DNA of 64,000 bases from Tenodera sinensis (lineage: Eukaryota > Arthropoda > Insecta > Mantodea > Mantidae): positions 143,263,538-143,327,537 of the forward strand of contig CM060961.1 of assembly GCA_030765045.1 (NCBI GenBank). The letters run 5' to 3'. The notes beneath the pieces were generated by a model. That model saw only the letters and a program-made list of their open reading frames with translations, did no database searches and had not been told where the DNA came from. Of the stretch, positions 21,222-32,899 are shown piece by piece (the first letter of the stretch is position 1; each line of letters opens with the position of its first letter). Position numbers and translations under genes: made by a program.

Positions 21222-21790
21222 CTAATATATAGTAGGCACAGCTTACTGAGATACCCCAAAAAAACAATCTTGACATCCCCCCCCCCCCCATTATGGTGCA
21301 GTCTGGATATATTTGGTGATATTCCATCCATGTTGGTGCCGCCAACTGTTCGTAACATATAGCCATGGTAAAGCTACGGCCATAGTTGGTATTATTGCGT
21401 CTGTTATGTTGCCACAGAAATACTTGTTTATGAACACGTTGCAGAAAGGCCAACTGATAGATTTTAAAACAAGATTCAATTTAGATGCCATATTAATTAA
21501 TCAATCTGTGGACGTACTGCAGTGCATTAAATATATATTACGATATTTAGCATTCAGAAGTGATTTTATCCAAAAGTGTTCTTGCAGAACAAGATTTGCG
21601 GAAGATGAGTAGGTTCATCATGTGCTGTGTGGTAACAATGTTCAAGTATTACTATCGTTTGAAAGTATGTTACTTTAACCCTGTGATATTCAAGGTTAGG
21701 AATGCCTTTATTATGTATGTTGGCAAGACTGCTTTTTGCGATTCTTTCGTCAGCTGTTTCGTGTAATGTCTGCCATTTTGAACTCTTGCC
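21222..21790 (+). repeat. Unclassified dispersed repeat, copy 1
   Basis: This starts TAGTAGGCACAGCTTACTG and ends in a segment shared with 25277-25918. The two copies are clearly homologous throughout, but copy 2 has about 90 extra bases in the middle. No terminal repeats or coding potential were recognised. Confidence 0.75.
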
Positions 21791-21805
21791 GATAAGAGGT
21801 ATTGG

Positions 21806-21846
21806 CCAGTTGATAATGGAGGAAAGTTAACCTCCGAAACGCGTTC
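21806..21846 (+). ncRNA. Hammerhead-like PLE relic motif
   Basis: TTGATAAT is followed by a perfect stem GGAGG/CCTCC (21818-21822 with 21831-21835), then GAAAC and GCG. The layout is the same as the PLE motif at 14405, including the extra T before the stem. The conserved C of the core is T here and a core G is A. Probably the eroded end of another PLE. Confidence 0.45.
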
Positions 21847-22989
21847 CAGAAAATTATGTGTTGTTTAGTGTTATTAACTGATTCACCTTTTAAATTAAAC
21901 TACTGTTATAATTTACATTTCAAATTTTATATGTAGCATGTTCATTGAAATAACAAGTAAGCATGGTTTCTAAGTTCCCTGTTGTAATATTGGTTCCTTT
22001 ATCTGACAAAATATTGTACACTGAAAGAGCTCCTTCACAATTACCATTAGAAATTGAAATATAGGTACATGGATTGTGGATCTCAGCATCCCATTCTACA
22101 TTCGGCATCAAAGTGCTTAATTGTTCCTTTACATGCCATAAATCTATGACACAGAATGGCCAGCTTTACTTCCCTTCCGAAGGAAGCCACACTAAGGATT
22201 TCTATGTATTTAAGAATTAATTGCCCTCTGCTAGGTTTGAACTGCGACCGAGGCAACCAAAGGTCAGTGTGTTACCCCTAGACTGGAAGATGACGTTCAC
22301 TGCCTTGGAAACTCTTTGAAGCCCACGTGTGCACCTAGATGTCAGAATGGACTTGCTTTAATGCAACTGTACAATCACGCGCCTTGGCCCTACAGTGCAT
22401 CAATACTCGAAACAGCGTTAAACTCCTGCCATTTTTGCCATTACACTCGCACTCTTGCTATCACAGCATTCCGTAAAATATGCGTGAACTTGTCGTTCAA
22501 ATCTAAGCTATGTGATTGCGGAGTGAGGAAAAACCAGTACAGTGGGCGGGGATGTTGTCTCCTGCACTTTGCGCCAGTGCTGTAGCATGGATGGTTTATT
22601 ATTCTATGCATTCATTGAACGTTCATGTATGCCACTGGTTATCTGTCAACCTATCTCCCTGTCCTTATATACTGTTCCTGTTTATTATAAACACAGTTGC
22701 ATTTCTTCCAGCCACATGGAGCTTGAATTCTTGACCTTGACATTGCACCTCGCTTTCTATGTTGCAAAAAGTGAAACATCTTGTTTTACACCTGAAATAA
22801 ATCTTTTAACATGTTTCACAGAAACATCACAATGAAATGTTAATTTAATGTTAACTCGTAATAAACATTCATTTCGCAAGTAAATATCACAATAAATTAT
22901 TAATTTCATGATAAATTGTAAGTAAACACTAATTTTGTGAGTTGCACTAAAATTGGCATTTAATAGCAAGAGTAAATGTTCATAAGTAT
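21847..22989. other. Intron sequence, little recognised
   Basis: Mostly unassigned. On the minus strand near 22225-22245 there is a GGTCGCAGTTCAAACC-like box B, possibly from an eroded tRNA-derived SINE. Nothing else is supported. Confidence 0.4.
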
Positions 22990-23135
22990 ATGGGCAATTG
23001 CAATACAATTGATTCCGAAGTCTTCTTTACTGTGCATTAACATATTTATGTCATCAATACATGGAATGCAATTTTTTATCGGGAGCAGAAAAAAATCACA
23101 TGGGGCCAGGTCAGGACTCTATGGTGAATGAATCA
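22990..23135 (-). pseudogene. mariner transposase fragment
   Basis: On the minus strand a frame reads SPDLAPCDFFLLPIKN, the segment around the last catalytic Asp in mariner transposases (PDLAPxDFFLF type), preceded by a stop. Upstream sequence does not continue the transposase. Short dead fragment. Confidence 0.6.
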
Positions 23136-24349
23136 TAGTCCCACCCGAAGCTGCCATTCTTGAAGGTTGGCAAAATCTTGTGGCAAGCATATTGTGCTTT
23201 GCTCCTCCAGAGAAATGGTTGCCACAAGACCAACCTTTAGGAAAAATGAGGCCACCATTTTCTTGTGGACATTTTGGCGACACTTTACTTTTGTCATTCG
23301 AATGTCATCAGAAAAGATCTGCACTGCTGATTGCTGCTTGGTCTCTAGATTGAACTACTATTATTGGCACCAAACAAGAAAGGGATTGACAGTTTATGGT
23401 GAAAGACAGGCGACACTGCCACTTATTGCAACCACATGGAGAGCACGTTAGCATTATGTGTAAGAAGACGTTTGGATTGTGTTTGGAATATAGAGCGGGT
23501 ATAATTTATATTCGTATTTGAAAACAATACTAAAATAGTGAACCACATGCAACTACATATCAGTTTTAAAAATTTATGTTATCAAAAGAAACATACCTGT
23601 GAAATATTGTAATGGGAAAATGCAGCCGATATCCAACTCGCTTGTATCGTTGTTGTTGTTGTTGTTGGAATTACCCGCGGAAATGACACTGTTTTATCCT
23701 TATTTCTAAAACTCCATTTTCCCATGTTGCACTTATTACGCCCTTTGTATCAGTAACTGCTTTCTCAGCTTTCAGCTTTTTATTGATATGTATAGCTTTA
23801 TTACAGATGACAGTGAAATCTTTGTTTCACACAACGTAACCCTTTACTTTGGACCACATTAATTAAATCAGATTACACTAGGAAAGGGAGAAACCAAACA
23901 ATTTTGAGACCATGTTCTTCAGCAATACCATCAACTGCATTATCTTTTAATTGGGATATGTACGAAACAAGTTTTATTTGCTTCCCGAGTACATGAAGTT
24001 TTTCGTTTGGCTACGCTGTCTTTGTCAATATTTTTGGATATAATTAAATATTCATTAAAAGAGTGAGACAATTGTACATGCTCACAACATACGCACAGAT
24101 TAAGACACACGTAAATACAAGACAAATGACCCATAAATAGAATGATGCAAACAATCTCTGATACATCGCAAGCTGGAGCTGGAGGGAGGCATTGTATATA
24201 TTGCAGGCAAAACAAGATAAGAAGCACAGTTTATGTTACTGCTAGACTGTACATCAGGCACATGTTAGTCATGTATTAAATATCGACAACACTGGTTTAG
24301 TATTTACTGTTGCTATCGAAATGTCTTAGTTCAAAATATACATTTCATT
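23136..24349. other. Intron sequence, nothing recognised
   Basis: Contains a short TTG repeat near 23648. No coding or terminal-repeat signal that I can support. Confidence 0.45.
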
Positions 24350-24880
24350 TGTCGGCCTCAGGGTCTCCGTCTAGGGGATATGTGAATAGCAACCACAAGG
24401 TACCCAAGCTGAGCAGAACATTACTTCCACTTACTGGTGTTTTGCTCCTCACTGTAACTTTTCTATCTGACCTTACCTTGGTCATCTCTTGTTCTCTTCC
24501 GACCCCGATGCTATTAGGGTTCCCGAGGGCTAAGGAGTCTTTTTCCAACCTCTCCATTTCTCTAATTTCTCTATAAAATCTTAACCCCAACATGCTGACC
24601 TGTCTGATTGGTAATCAGAGGATATGGTCGGTGGATTTATTTTGATAACTCTCCCAGTCAGGTTGGTGAGACCCGTAAACCAACGACAGGTGTGGTCCTC
24701 CAGACATTCTGGGGGTTGTGAGAGAGCGATGTGACTGCCAATACATAAAAATATGGTGCTCTCTAAAAAACGGTTACTATTACTGCTATGCTCTCTTCAA
24801 TATCATTGTGAAAAATGTTGGAGAGCAGGGGGATTAATGACTTCATTGTCAGAAATCCGGCATTGGCTAACAACATTTTA
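24350..24880 (+). mobile_element. Chimeric short retroelement with LINE 3' tail, copy 2
   Basis: Homologous along its length to 19806-20338: the same 5' part beginning AGGGTCTCCGTC, and the same join to the LINE-derived end (GGATTAATGACTTCATTGTC, then CTAACAACA). It lacks about 20 bases present in copy 1 around 20058. Two copies with one junction argue for retroposition of a fixed chimeric unit. Confidence 0.7.
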
Positions 24881-24949
24881 TTAGTCATAAAAATACCTCA
24901 AACATATGACATTTTAATCAAAATCATTAGAACTATTTTAAAGAAAATC

Positions 24950-25245
24950 AAAATTTTCGAAAAATTTTCCATGTAAAGGATAGTTTAGGGTGAGGCTATT
25001 TTCTTCAAAATCTTCGTGTTGCATCCTTGAAAGACATTAAACTTAAATACCAACTTTGGTTTTTAACTTTTCGTTTTTGAGTTATGCTGTCCACAGACAC
25101 ACACACGGACCTGTTTCTAAAAATGCTTTTTTTTTTTGATTCAGGGGGTCTCATAGCATATATTTCTGGTGAAATCTCGACATCGAATTTTTGGGTGGAA
25201 TATAATACTTTCCCTACTTACCAGTAGAGAAAGTAAAAATGTAAT
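24950..25245 (+). repeat. Unclassified repeat D, copy 1
   Basis: Two parts of this stretch recur in inverted orientation at 43815-43910 and 44590-44740: the AATTTTTGGGTGGAATA segment and the TTTTTGAGTTATG segment. No coding capacity. Probably an old non-autonomous transposon. Confidence 0.5.
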
Positions 25246-25276
25246 GCCATGGCCAGCACTGAAACCAGATATCATT

Positions 25277-25918
25277 TGCTATAGTAGGCACAGCTTATTG
25301 AGATACCCCAAAAAACAACTTTGACATTTTCCCCCCATTATGGTGCAGTCTGGTTATATTTGGTGATATTCCATCCATTAGGTTGCATTAGTGCCTCCAA
25401 CATATAGGCATGGTAAAGCTATGGCCATAGCTGGTGTTATTGCATCTGTTATGTTGCCACAGAAATACTTGTTTATGAACATCTTGCAGAGAGGCCAACC
25501 AATAGATTTTAAAACAAGATTCTGTTTAGATGCCATATTAATAAATTATTCAATCTGTGGACGTACTGCTCGTGTTTGCGTGGTTTTGTCTTGAATTCTT
25601 TTAGAGCAATGCATTCTGTTATAGTTACTGTTGTTATTTTTGTGTTCGCTACATAGTAATGCATTAAATATATATTACAACATTTAGCGCTCGGAAGTGA
25701 TTTTATCCAAAAGTGTTATTGCAGAACAAGATTTGCTGAAGATGAGTAGGTTCATCATGTATTGTGTGGTAACGATGTTCAAGCATTACTATTGTTTGAA
25801 AATATGTTACTTCAACCCTATGATATTTGAGGTTAGAAATGCATTATGTACGTTGGCAGAACTGCCTTTTGCGATTCTTTCGTCAGCTGCTTAGTGTAAT
25901 GTCGGCCATTTTAAACTC
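25277..25918 (+). repeat. Unclassified dispersed repeat, copy 2
   Basis: Homologue of 21222-21790, beginning TAGTAGGCACAGCTTATTG, with about 90 additional bases near 25570-25660. Same orientation as copy 1. Confidence 0.75.
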
Positions 25919-26189
25919 TGGTGACTGCCTATAAACTGCGTCCACTATATACATGCCAATTCTATATCCTGATCTTATGAAGTGATAAGTTTCATTCAGT
26001 GAGTGAGTGGAGTTTAAGGACCTGTCGACAGCTAGGTCATTTGGGTCCTTCCCATTCATGTTTGGGTTTCTCATTTGTTTATATTGTATTCCATCCAAAA
26101 AGGCCCCTGTATGTGGGCGCGCACATGCAGGCGTGTGATTGTCAACAGCCTAACTTGAAAATTAAAGGTTTGTTAAATACCAAAACTGG

Positions 26190-26325
26190 TAATTATTATC
26201 TTTTATGGCAACAAACTTACTGTTGGTATTTCTAAACACACAAGCCGTGTGTGGCCTTATAAGCAGAGGCTATGTTGTTCAAATCCCAGCTGTGGCATTG
26301 AATTTTTCAGTTCCAATACTACCTA
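26190..26325. repeat. Foldback fragment of SINE family A
   Basis: The left part (about 26195-26252) is the SINE 3' tail in minus orientation (CAAACTTACTGTTGGT). The right part (about 26275-26320) is box B and body in plus orientation (TTCAAATCCCAG, TGGCATTGAATTTTT). The tRNA head is missing. Confidence 0.7.
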
Positions 26326-26719
26326 TCAACCAAAAATGGTATTTATCCTAAAGTCTGCTCCCCACTATTAATGCTTTAGAGTCTTCAGGCAAACCAGTCT
26401 ACACACAACTGGGATTGATAGAAGAGGTGACAGAAAAAGTCAACTTGCTTTCCTGGTTATGTTGGTGAAAAAGTTTTGGAAAAACTCAAATAAGTGCTTC
26501 AAACAAACCCAGGATTGACAGTTCTCTGTTCAGTTGCTGATATCTTGTCCAGCAAAACATCTGAACATGAATGTGCTGTTCCCTTGCATCTATCAGGTGA
26601 TCCAAAAGACTGAACTGACTGCACTGTGTTTTGTCTGTACAGGTCCTCTACGCTCGTCACTGACTGCCACTGTCATAGAAGAGTATGGATAAAAGCATAC
26701 AACACTTTTAAAGGCTTTG

Positions 26720-27215
26720 CTTACTAATATAATTAAAGCAGATGCTGAAAGTGGCTACCGTCGTTTTCCATACATTTTTGGCACCTCTAAGAAATTATCC
26801 ATCACTCACCGTAGTTCACGTTGAGAAGTGCTGGCAATTTCCTGACAGATATTTTAATTCTTCCAGGGTATGTGGGTTTGTCTTTTACACTTTATGCTTT
26901 AAGTTACCCCAGAGATAAAAATTGCAGGGGGTTAGTTCGGGGGACTGATACTAATAATTCTCTCCTTAAACACATTTCAATTGTTCTCATCAATAGATTG
27001 GCTGTATGAGCTGTTGCAGTCTTGCTGAAAAAAGGCACAATCACGCTTCCTGTTGGTTAATTCTCTAAAAAAAGGGGGGCAAAATTATATTCACGTATGT
27101 ACGGGTGTCAACCGTTTACTCGAAAAAAATTGGGCCTATAACTCTTTCTCCACTAATGGAGCACCATACAACCATTTTTCATCATGAAGGGGTATTTCAT
27201 GAACAATATTAGGTT
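26720..27215 (-). pseudogene. mariner-like transposase relic
   Basis: The minus strand reads, with stops and frame changes, FFSKTATAHTANLLMRTIEM, then PRTNPLQFLSLG, VKDKPTYPGRIKISVR and CMENDGSHFQHLL. These correspond in order to the second catalytic Asp region (QDxATAHTAN), the Pro-rich third-acid region and the C-terminal GGHFQHLL segment of a common insect mariner-type transposase. No intact frame and no termini identified. Confidence 0.75.
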
Positions 27216-27229
27216 TCTCAGAGCTTCTT

Positions 27230-27530
27230 ATTTAATCCTGGGACATAAAGTACTTACATTAGTAAGTCATTATTGGGGTAATTGTCTCTGATGTGAGACT
27301 GCCTTTGTGATTTACCAGGAGAAATACGAACTGGTTTGAGAATTCAATGTCATTCTGGCAGGTTGTCACAGTAGCTTAGAGCACCTGCCTGGTAAGTGGA
27401 GGGTCTGTGGTTCAAATCCCACTCTGGCATTGAATTTTTAAGTTCCAGTTCTACTTCTCAAACATTGCCCACACATGACTTGTGTGTTTAAAAACACCAA
27501 CAGTAGGTTTGTTGGCATAAATAATAATTA
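27230..27530 (+). mobile_element. SINE family A, longest copy
   Basis: About 300 bp. A 5' leader (GACATAAAGTACTTAC and GGGGTAATTGTCTC) precedes the tRNA-like region with a shortened box A (GTAGCTTAGAGC) and box B GGTTCAAATCC (27409-27419). The body TGGCATTGAATTTTTAAG and a tail ending TTTGTTGGCATAAATAATAA follow. It serves as the reference for the other copies in this window. Confidence 0.85.
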
Positions 27531-28163
27531 TGGATAGTTGTACAGCCTGGAGCTTTTACACCTGGAAACATTTGCAAATAGGACTTGCACTGGTGAGCTG
27601 ACTTGAGTTAACACATAAGAATCAAAATAAATACACATTGTGCAGTAGAAAACAAATGCTGAGTCATAATGCATTTTGTGACCAAGTACAGGACTAAATA
27701 ATAAAGCACAGTTGTAATAATGCAGCCGTACCATATTGCATCAGCTCAATACTGATTATGCGCAGAGAGGAGAACATGTCATGGTTGTGACCTTGTGTAT
27801 ATCAGCTGCTGTTATCGTGTTTCTGTCTGCACAATGGAAAAACAATGTGCAGCAGCCTCCATGTATTTGGATCTCTCTGTAGTATCAACATTTAAATATG
27901 CTCCAGTGAGGTCAGTTGATGTGGAATGCATATTTTTGGCTTACAAGATGGTGTTATCTGCAAGCAATGCAGTTTCTCAGTGGAAAGCTTAGAAAAGATA
28001 TTAGCTGTACAATAAACATGTACAATAAAGACATTGTCAAATGTTTCGGCTAATTTGTAATGCAAAACAAAATGGTCATTTTTTGTTCACCTATTTTTGT
28101 GATTTTAGAACCTATTTTAGGTACCAAATCTAAGATTTTTAGAAGCTGAAAGTCCAAAGTCTG
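27531..28163. other. Intron sequence, nothing recognised
   Basis: No motif that I can support between the SINE and the hAT-like element. Confidence 0.45.
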
Positions 28164-28171
28164 GTTATAAC

Positions 28172-29266
28172 TAGGGTTAGGATGTTTATGACATGTCATA
28201 TTTTTGTCCTTACACCCATTCTCACCGCAAACACAAATTAAGCACAAATTTCACATTTTTAATCCTAATTACAGTTTTTATTTTGCATATTAAGTAATAT
28301 TTTTGTCATTTTTATGGTTTTGGTCATATTTTGATATCTGTCATATTTTGGCATATTTTGCCTATGAATTCAATAATTTTTTTATCATTTTTGTCATATT
28401 TTTATTATATCTGTCATATTTTGTCATATCTCGCTTATGAATTTGAAAAGAATACAATTATGCAATAAATGCACTGAATGGTCAAGTTAACATTTTTCGG
28501 GAAAAGAGTCACTAATAATTTGGTTTGACTGTAACTGGAATTTCATGAAGGGACAATAACAGTGCAGGTACCACGCAGGTACTAAGATCACAATGCTGGC
28601 TTATCCTTTCCCATCTCTTCTTGTTGCTTTTAAAACATTTTCATTCCAGTTCACATTTGAAGTCGTATCTGGAAGTATTAACATGCCGAAAGTTAAATGT
28701 TCCGATAGTGTAAAACTAAAAAGTTTTGTTATAGAGTTTTGGAGAAAAACATTTCAGCACTTATGGGAAAATTCTTTGCTCCAAAGCGTGTGAAGTGAAA
28801 GTACCTGCGTGTACCTGCGAGTTACGACAGTGCACTGCAAAAAATCAAACATTATAGGCAACAATAGGATTTGGGTTTCAATCTATTTATCCCCTAATTA
28901 ATAGATAACTTAATTTTGTAATTAACGCAAATATTAATATTTTATAAGGTAGTGCATAGTCCGCAAAATATTGTTTGGAACCGGTCATACAAGCAAACAG
29001 AAGCAAATTCTTTCAAATTAGATGTATGCGTGTTACACATGAAACTTTAAATCACCTTTAATATTATTAAAATGTGATTGGCTGATGAATTCATGTGCCA
29101 AATGTAATAATTTGGGGTCATTAAAAGTTTTGAATCAAGAATATTTTAAGAAAATACGTTCTTTTTAGGTCTTATTTTAGGATTTTTTGGTCATATTTAG
29201 TCACATTTAAGGGCATATTTGCAGTCATATTTTCCATTTTTTTAGGTCATAAACATCCTAACCCTA
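28172..29266 (+). mobile_element. hAT-like non-autonomous element
   Basis: The 1,095-bp element has inverted ends beginning TAGGGTTAGGATGTTTATGA on both strands. It is flanked by 8-bp duplications GTTATAAC (28164-28171) and GTTATTAC (29267-29274), matching at seven of eight bases. Length of duplication and terminus fit hAT. Motifs of the type GTCATATTTT recur many times just inside both ends, as expected of subterminal transposase-binding sites. It holds a short gene remnant at 28683. Confidence 0.8.
28683..28860 (+). pseudogene. BED/CGGBP1-like N-terminal fragment in hAT element
   Basis: The ATG frame begins MPKVKCSDSVKLKSFVIEF and continues, after a one-base frame change, as GKILCSKACEVKVPA. 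This is the start of a zinc-finger DNA-binding domain of the kind found in hAT-derived CGG-binding proteins. The frame is broken and short. The identification rests on this start motif. Confidence 0.55.
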
Positions 29267-29274
29267 GTTATTAC

Positions 29275-29839
29275 AAATCTTAGAGACTATAAGCTTTACT
29301 TCTCTTAATATCTGCTGAAAGTTCTTGAAATCAAATGCAGAAATCAAATCTTTGCACTGAAAATACACTTGATTTAATGTGAAACTATGTAGTACATGCT
29401 TTATTTCAAAAACTTTCAGCAGATATTAAGATAAGTGAAGCTCATAGTCTTTAAGACTTTTTATAACCTTTAGAATTGTACTGCATTACTGTTAATTGCT
29501 TCAGTTTTTCATAATATATTGATGTTCATGTTCAGTATCTTCCAAGGGCATGACACAAAGATTTTCAACAAAATCCTCTCACCGCAAACTGTTCTTTACA
29601 TGGAACATTTGTTGAAAATTTTGATTTTCTCAAAAACGGCTAACGATGTTGATTAAGGTATCACATGTTTCAAATAATTTCATGACAAATTAAATGTATA
29701 TCTTGAATTTTCTGGGAATGCCCTCAGAAGCCTTTTGCAGTCTGGGTGACTTTTACATGTCTGGTATAAGAGATACACAAAATCCTACAACACAAGAAAT
29801 GCAAATCTCATTCAGAATTTAAGTCTGCTGCACAATTGT
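29275..29839. other. Intron sequence, nothing recognised
   Basis: Contains a local inverted repeat: CTTAATATCTGCTGAAAG near 29304 and CTTTCAGCAGATATTAAG near 29414, arms of 18 bp around a spacer of about 90 bp. No coding motif. Confidence 0.5.
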
Positions 29840-30058
29840 CAGTCTGGGTGACTCAGTTGGTTAGATGCTGGCCTACTGATTCCGTGGTCACGGGTTCAAA
29901 TCTGGTCCAGACTGATGGCTTTTAAGTGCGCTTAAAAATGACAGCTCCATGTCAGTAGATTTACTGGCGTGTAAAAGAACTCCTACAGGACAAAATTCTG
30001 GCACACCGGCAATGCTGATGTGGTCCTAGCAATTGATAGCATCGTTAAACAACAAAAT
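29840..30058 (+). mobile_element. tRNA-derived SINE, second family
   Basis: Box A TGACTCAGTTGG (29849-29860) and box B GGTTCAAATCT (29893-29903) are followed by a body with CATGTCAGTAGATTTACTGG and a 3' end ATCGTTAAACAACAAAATAA. It differs from family A in head and body. Seen once in this window. Confidence 0.8.
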
Positions 30059-31233
30059 AATTTTAATTTTTGATGCACATTTTTTTTTTTTGAGTACCTA
30101 AACCATTTCAGAGATGTTTCTTGTTAGCCTAAATGACCTAGCTGTCTTTGGGCCCATAAGTTCTATTCACTCATTCACTCTTGTTATTTATCTAATTTTA
30201 CAATATTTACATTTTTCTCAAATGGAAAGTCATCATTAATTTTTCTCTCTCTTGGCCATGCAAAAAGAATGCAATTTCCAAGCCATCACATAGCGACTAG
30301 CAACTTCTACTAATGTTTATCTCAATTAACATGAAGATGAATAAGTGTGTGGCAGGAATTATATGTCCAAATGAATTAATTGGAAAATTTATGTTGATAT
30401 TTCATGTCAAGTGGTATCCACCTAATATCTGTAAATTTCCTATATGACGTAAATATCAAGGCTACATTTCGCAATCTATATCCCGAAACTATTCGAATAA
30501 CTAAACATAGTCAACAATCAATATGTTACAATCAGTAACAACAGACAACCAAGAAGTGGCAGTTGTTAGGTGTGTAATAAAGAGAAAAATAAACAAGTAA
30601 CCCAATAAGGACTATTGATTTATACATTGTGTAAGATGGAAGTACGTTTGTGTTAATAACCATAACAAGATATTATTGCTAATCAATAATACTGGACTGT
30701 ATTGCAGAAAAAACATTTGGTAAAGTATTGTATGTTGATATCTGCCACATGCAATCATATCGTAAATTTTATATATTTACGAGAGAAGTTGCAATGAATT
30801 TAACTTGCACAGAAATTATGAATCTTGACTCAAATAGTTTCAGGACCGCACAACATCAATATTTATAGAAAGTGAAATTAATACGTTTTTAAAAATTTGT
30901 TGTAATAAAGTTAAATTGATGGAAAACTGAATATTTATTGAAACTATATTAATAATCACCGTCATATATCCGCTAACTTAATTAACACCATGAAGATAAG
31001 TCACATTGCTGCAACCCCCCCCCCAATTAATAAAAAAACTGCCATCAGTGTTTGTAAGAATAGTTTGTACAATAATAGAGAAAATTAGGCAAATGCAACA
31101 CAAGATTTTTTTTCTACGTGTTTTACTGCTATGTAAAAAGTATAGGAATTTCTAGAAACACTGTTCATTTCTACCAAGTTTATCATATAGAAGGAGTTAA
31201 CATGAATAATATGGAAAATTATTTTAAGCATAC
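30059..31233. other. Intron sequence, nothing recognised
   Basis: AT-rich intron next to the POLD1 exon at 31234-31496. No repeat or coding motif identified. Confidence 0.5.
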
Positions 31234-31496
31234 CTAATATCAAAATCCACATTGGATTCAAACGCTTGGAAGCAGTGTGAACCTGCTGGAGGGTATATAA
31301 CTTCCTTCTCCAGTAACCGTTTACAAGCTGCAATTAACCGAGGCAATGCTACTGTTATTTTAATAAAGCCCATATTTTCTTCACCCTGGTAGCCCATTAT
31401 ATTTTGTCGATATACCAATTCCACAGCCAATATTGCCTCACGAATCTCTTCTCTGTTAGAACGCAAGTCTGCCATAACTGCCTTGTTCAGTTCCTT
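31234..31496 (-). CDS. POLD1: DNA polymerase delta catalytic subunit, third visible exon
   Basis: A 263-bp exon. On the minus strand it follows TTTTACAG and ends ATTAG before GTATGC. It opens in phase 0 (KELNKAV) and ends two bases into an Arg codon. The encoded segment includes ILAVELVYRQNIMGYQG, FIKITVALPRL and FQAFESNVDFDIR. These align in order with the N-terminal domain of animal POLD1 (AVLAVEL, FLRITVALPRL, NVDFEIR), just before the exonuclease domain. The protein is the catalytic and proofreading subunit of replicative DNA polymerase delta in the nucleus. The next exon is not found in the remaining 31 kb, so the following intron is at least that long. Confidence 0.95.
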
Positions 31497-31714
31497 CTGT
31501 AAAAGAGAATAGGAGTAAATAAAATTTGTATACAAAAGTTAGACACTATGATATATTTGAATTATATTCCTTTTGTAAGTTGGAAGTGTGATAAAAATCA
31601 TCACTAACTGGCAATGTTTTTGGTATTATCATTGCACTCACAAAAGAAACCTAATGAGAAAAGGAGCACCTAAAAACCTACATAGCATGAAAAGTAGGTC
31701 TATGTATCAAACCC

Positions 31715-32045
31715 TGGTTGTGGCATTGAATTTTTCATTTTTGATTCTACCTTTCAAAGTTTACCTACATATAGTGTGTGTGTTTGCGTGTGCGTGTGTG
31801 CGTGAGTGAGTGCGTGCGTGTGTGTGTGTATTAGGGTATTATCATTGACTGGCCTGATGTATGGAAACCTTTAATTAAAAACCCCAATGCCAGGGACTAA
31901 GAGCAGCTGCACTATGCAGCAGAAGATCTGTGGTTCAAATCACAGTTATGGCATTGAATTTTTTATTTCTGATTCTATCTTTAAAAGTTTACCTGCACAT
32001 GGCTTGTGTATGTAAGATCAATCAATTATTGCTGATTGTCCTGAT
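31715..32045 (+). mobile_element. SINE family A variants (subfamily with different tail)
   Basis: Two tandem partial copies. The first (31715-31830) has TGGCATTGAATTTTTCA and runs into a TG-rich simple repeat at 31775-31830. The second (31840-32045) has box B-like GGTTCAAATCA and a tail ATCAATTATTGCTGATTGTC that differs from the TTTGTTGGCATAAATAATAA tail of other copies. Confidence 0.7.
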
Positions 32046-32410
32046 ATACAAAACTCACTCACTCACTCCCTGGCTTTACGATCCTTCTAGGGGCAGTGCC
32101 TGCTGAGCTATAGAAGCACACAACCTTCTCGCCTGAGTCTGTCTTCTCCAACATCTGACCCTCAATTCTCTAATGTCCTCCTCTGCTGCCTCCAGCCATC
32201 TCTTTCTTGGTCTTCCTATACATCTATACATCTCCCACCAGGTTTTCCTTTATAAATCTTTTTAATAAGTCCTCTTCGCTCCTATCAACATGCCCTAACC
32301 ATTTCAAACTGGAACATTTTATTTCACCTATAATCTGGGATTTAACATGTCTCTCATAAATTTCTTTGTTATTTCTTACTCTCCACACACCACTTTCACA
32401 AACAGGTCCA
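32046..32410 (-). pseudogene. LINE C-terminal fragment
   Basis: On the minus strand the frame reads ESGVWRVRNNKEIYERHV, then SLKWLGHVDRSEEDLLKR and a later RKTKKEMAGGSRG. The pattern of a small Trp-Leu-Gly-His-Val motif after a basic segment is typical of the end of LINE reverse transcriptase proteins. It sits between SINE pieces. The clade is not determined. Confidence 0.6.
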
Positions 32411-32412
32411 CG

Positions 32413-32757
32413 ATAAATTGTTAATTAAAAACCTTAAAAGTCTGGGACTTAGGTACTTATAAGTCGCAATTGGGGTAAGTGTCCCAAATATGAGATTCCC
32501 TTGTGATCTACTGAGAAAAATGTGAATCAGTTGAATTTAAGGCTATGCTGGCATGTTGACATTGCAGCTCAGTGGTTAAGAGCAGACAGGTAGAGCAGAC
32601 AGGTAGAGCGGAAGATCCAACATTCCAATCCTGGCTGTGGCATTTCAGTTTTATTTCTGACTCTACTTTTCAAAGTTTATCCACACACGCTTTGTCTAAA
32701 TTAGAACAATCAATTATGACTGATTGTCCTATATATGGAAACTATTAATTAAAAACC
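32413..32757 (+). mobile_element. SINE family A variant
   Basis: The leader GGGGTAAGTGTCCCAAATAT, box A TTGCAGCTCAGTGGTTAAG and body GGCATTTCAGTTTTATTTC end in TATATGGAAACTATTAATTA. Box B is eroded (CATTCCAATCC). A 13-bp direct repeat (AGAGCAGACAGGT) occurs in the anticodon region near 32579-32604. Confidence 0.7.
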
Positions 32758-32899
32758 ACATATTAATCACATCACTGCAAAACTTTCAAGGTAATATATC
32801 TTATTAGAAATCTAAAGAGATGTGTACCAGGTAATTATGTAAGATTAGCATATTTTGCATTCTTTCAGAGCATGTCTTATCATCTTATCTAATCATCAT

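Noticed and set aside
1..31233. Further POLD1 exons encoding the exonuclease domain
   Set aside because: I looked on the minus strand for the conserved segment following NVDFDIR and for exonuclease motifs and did not find them; the next exon is probably outside the window.
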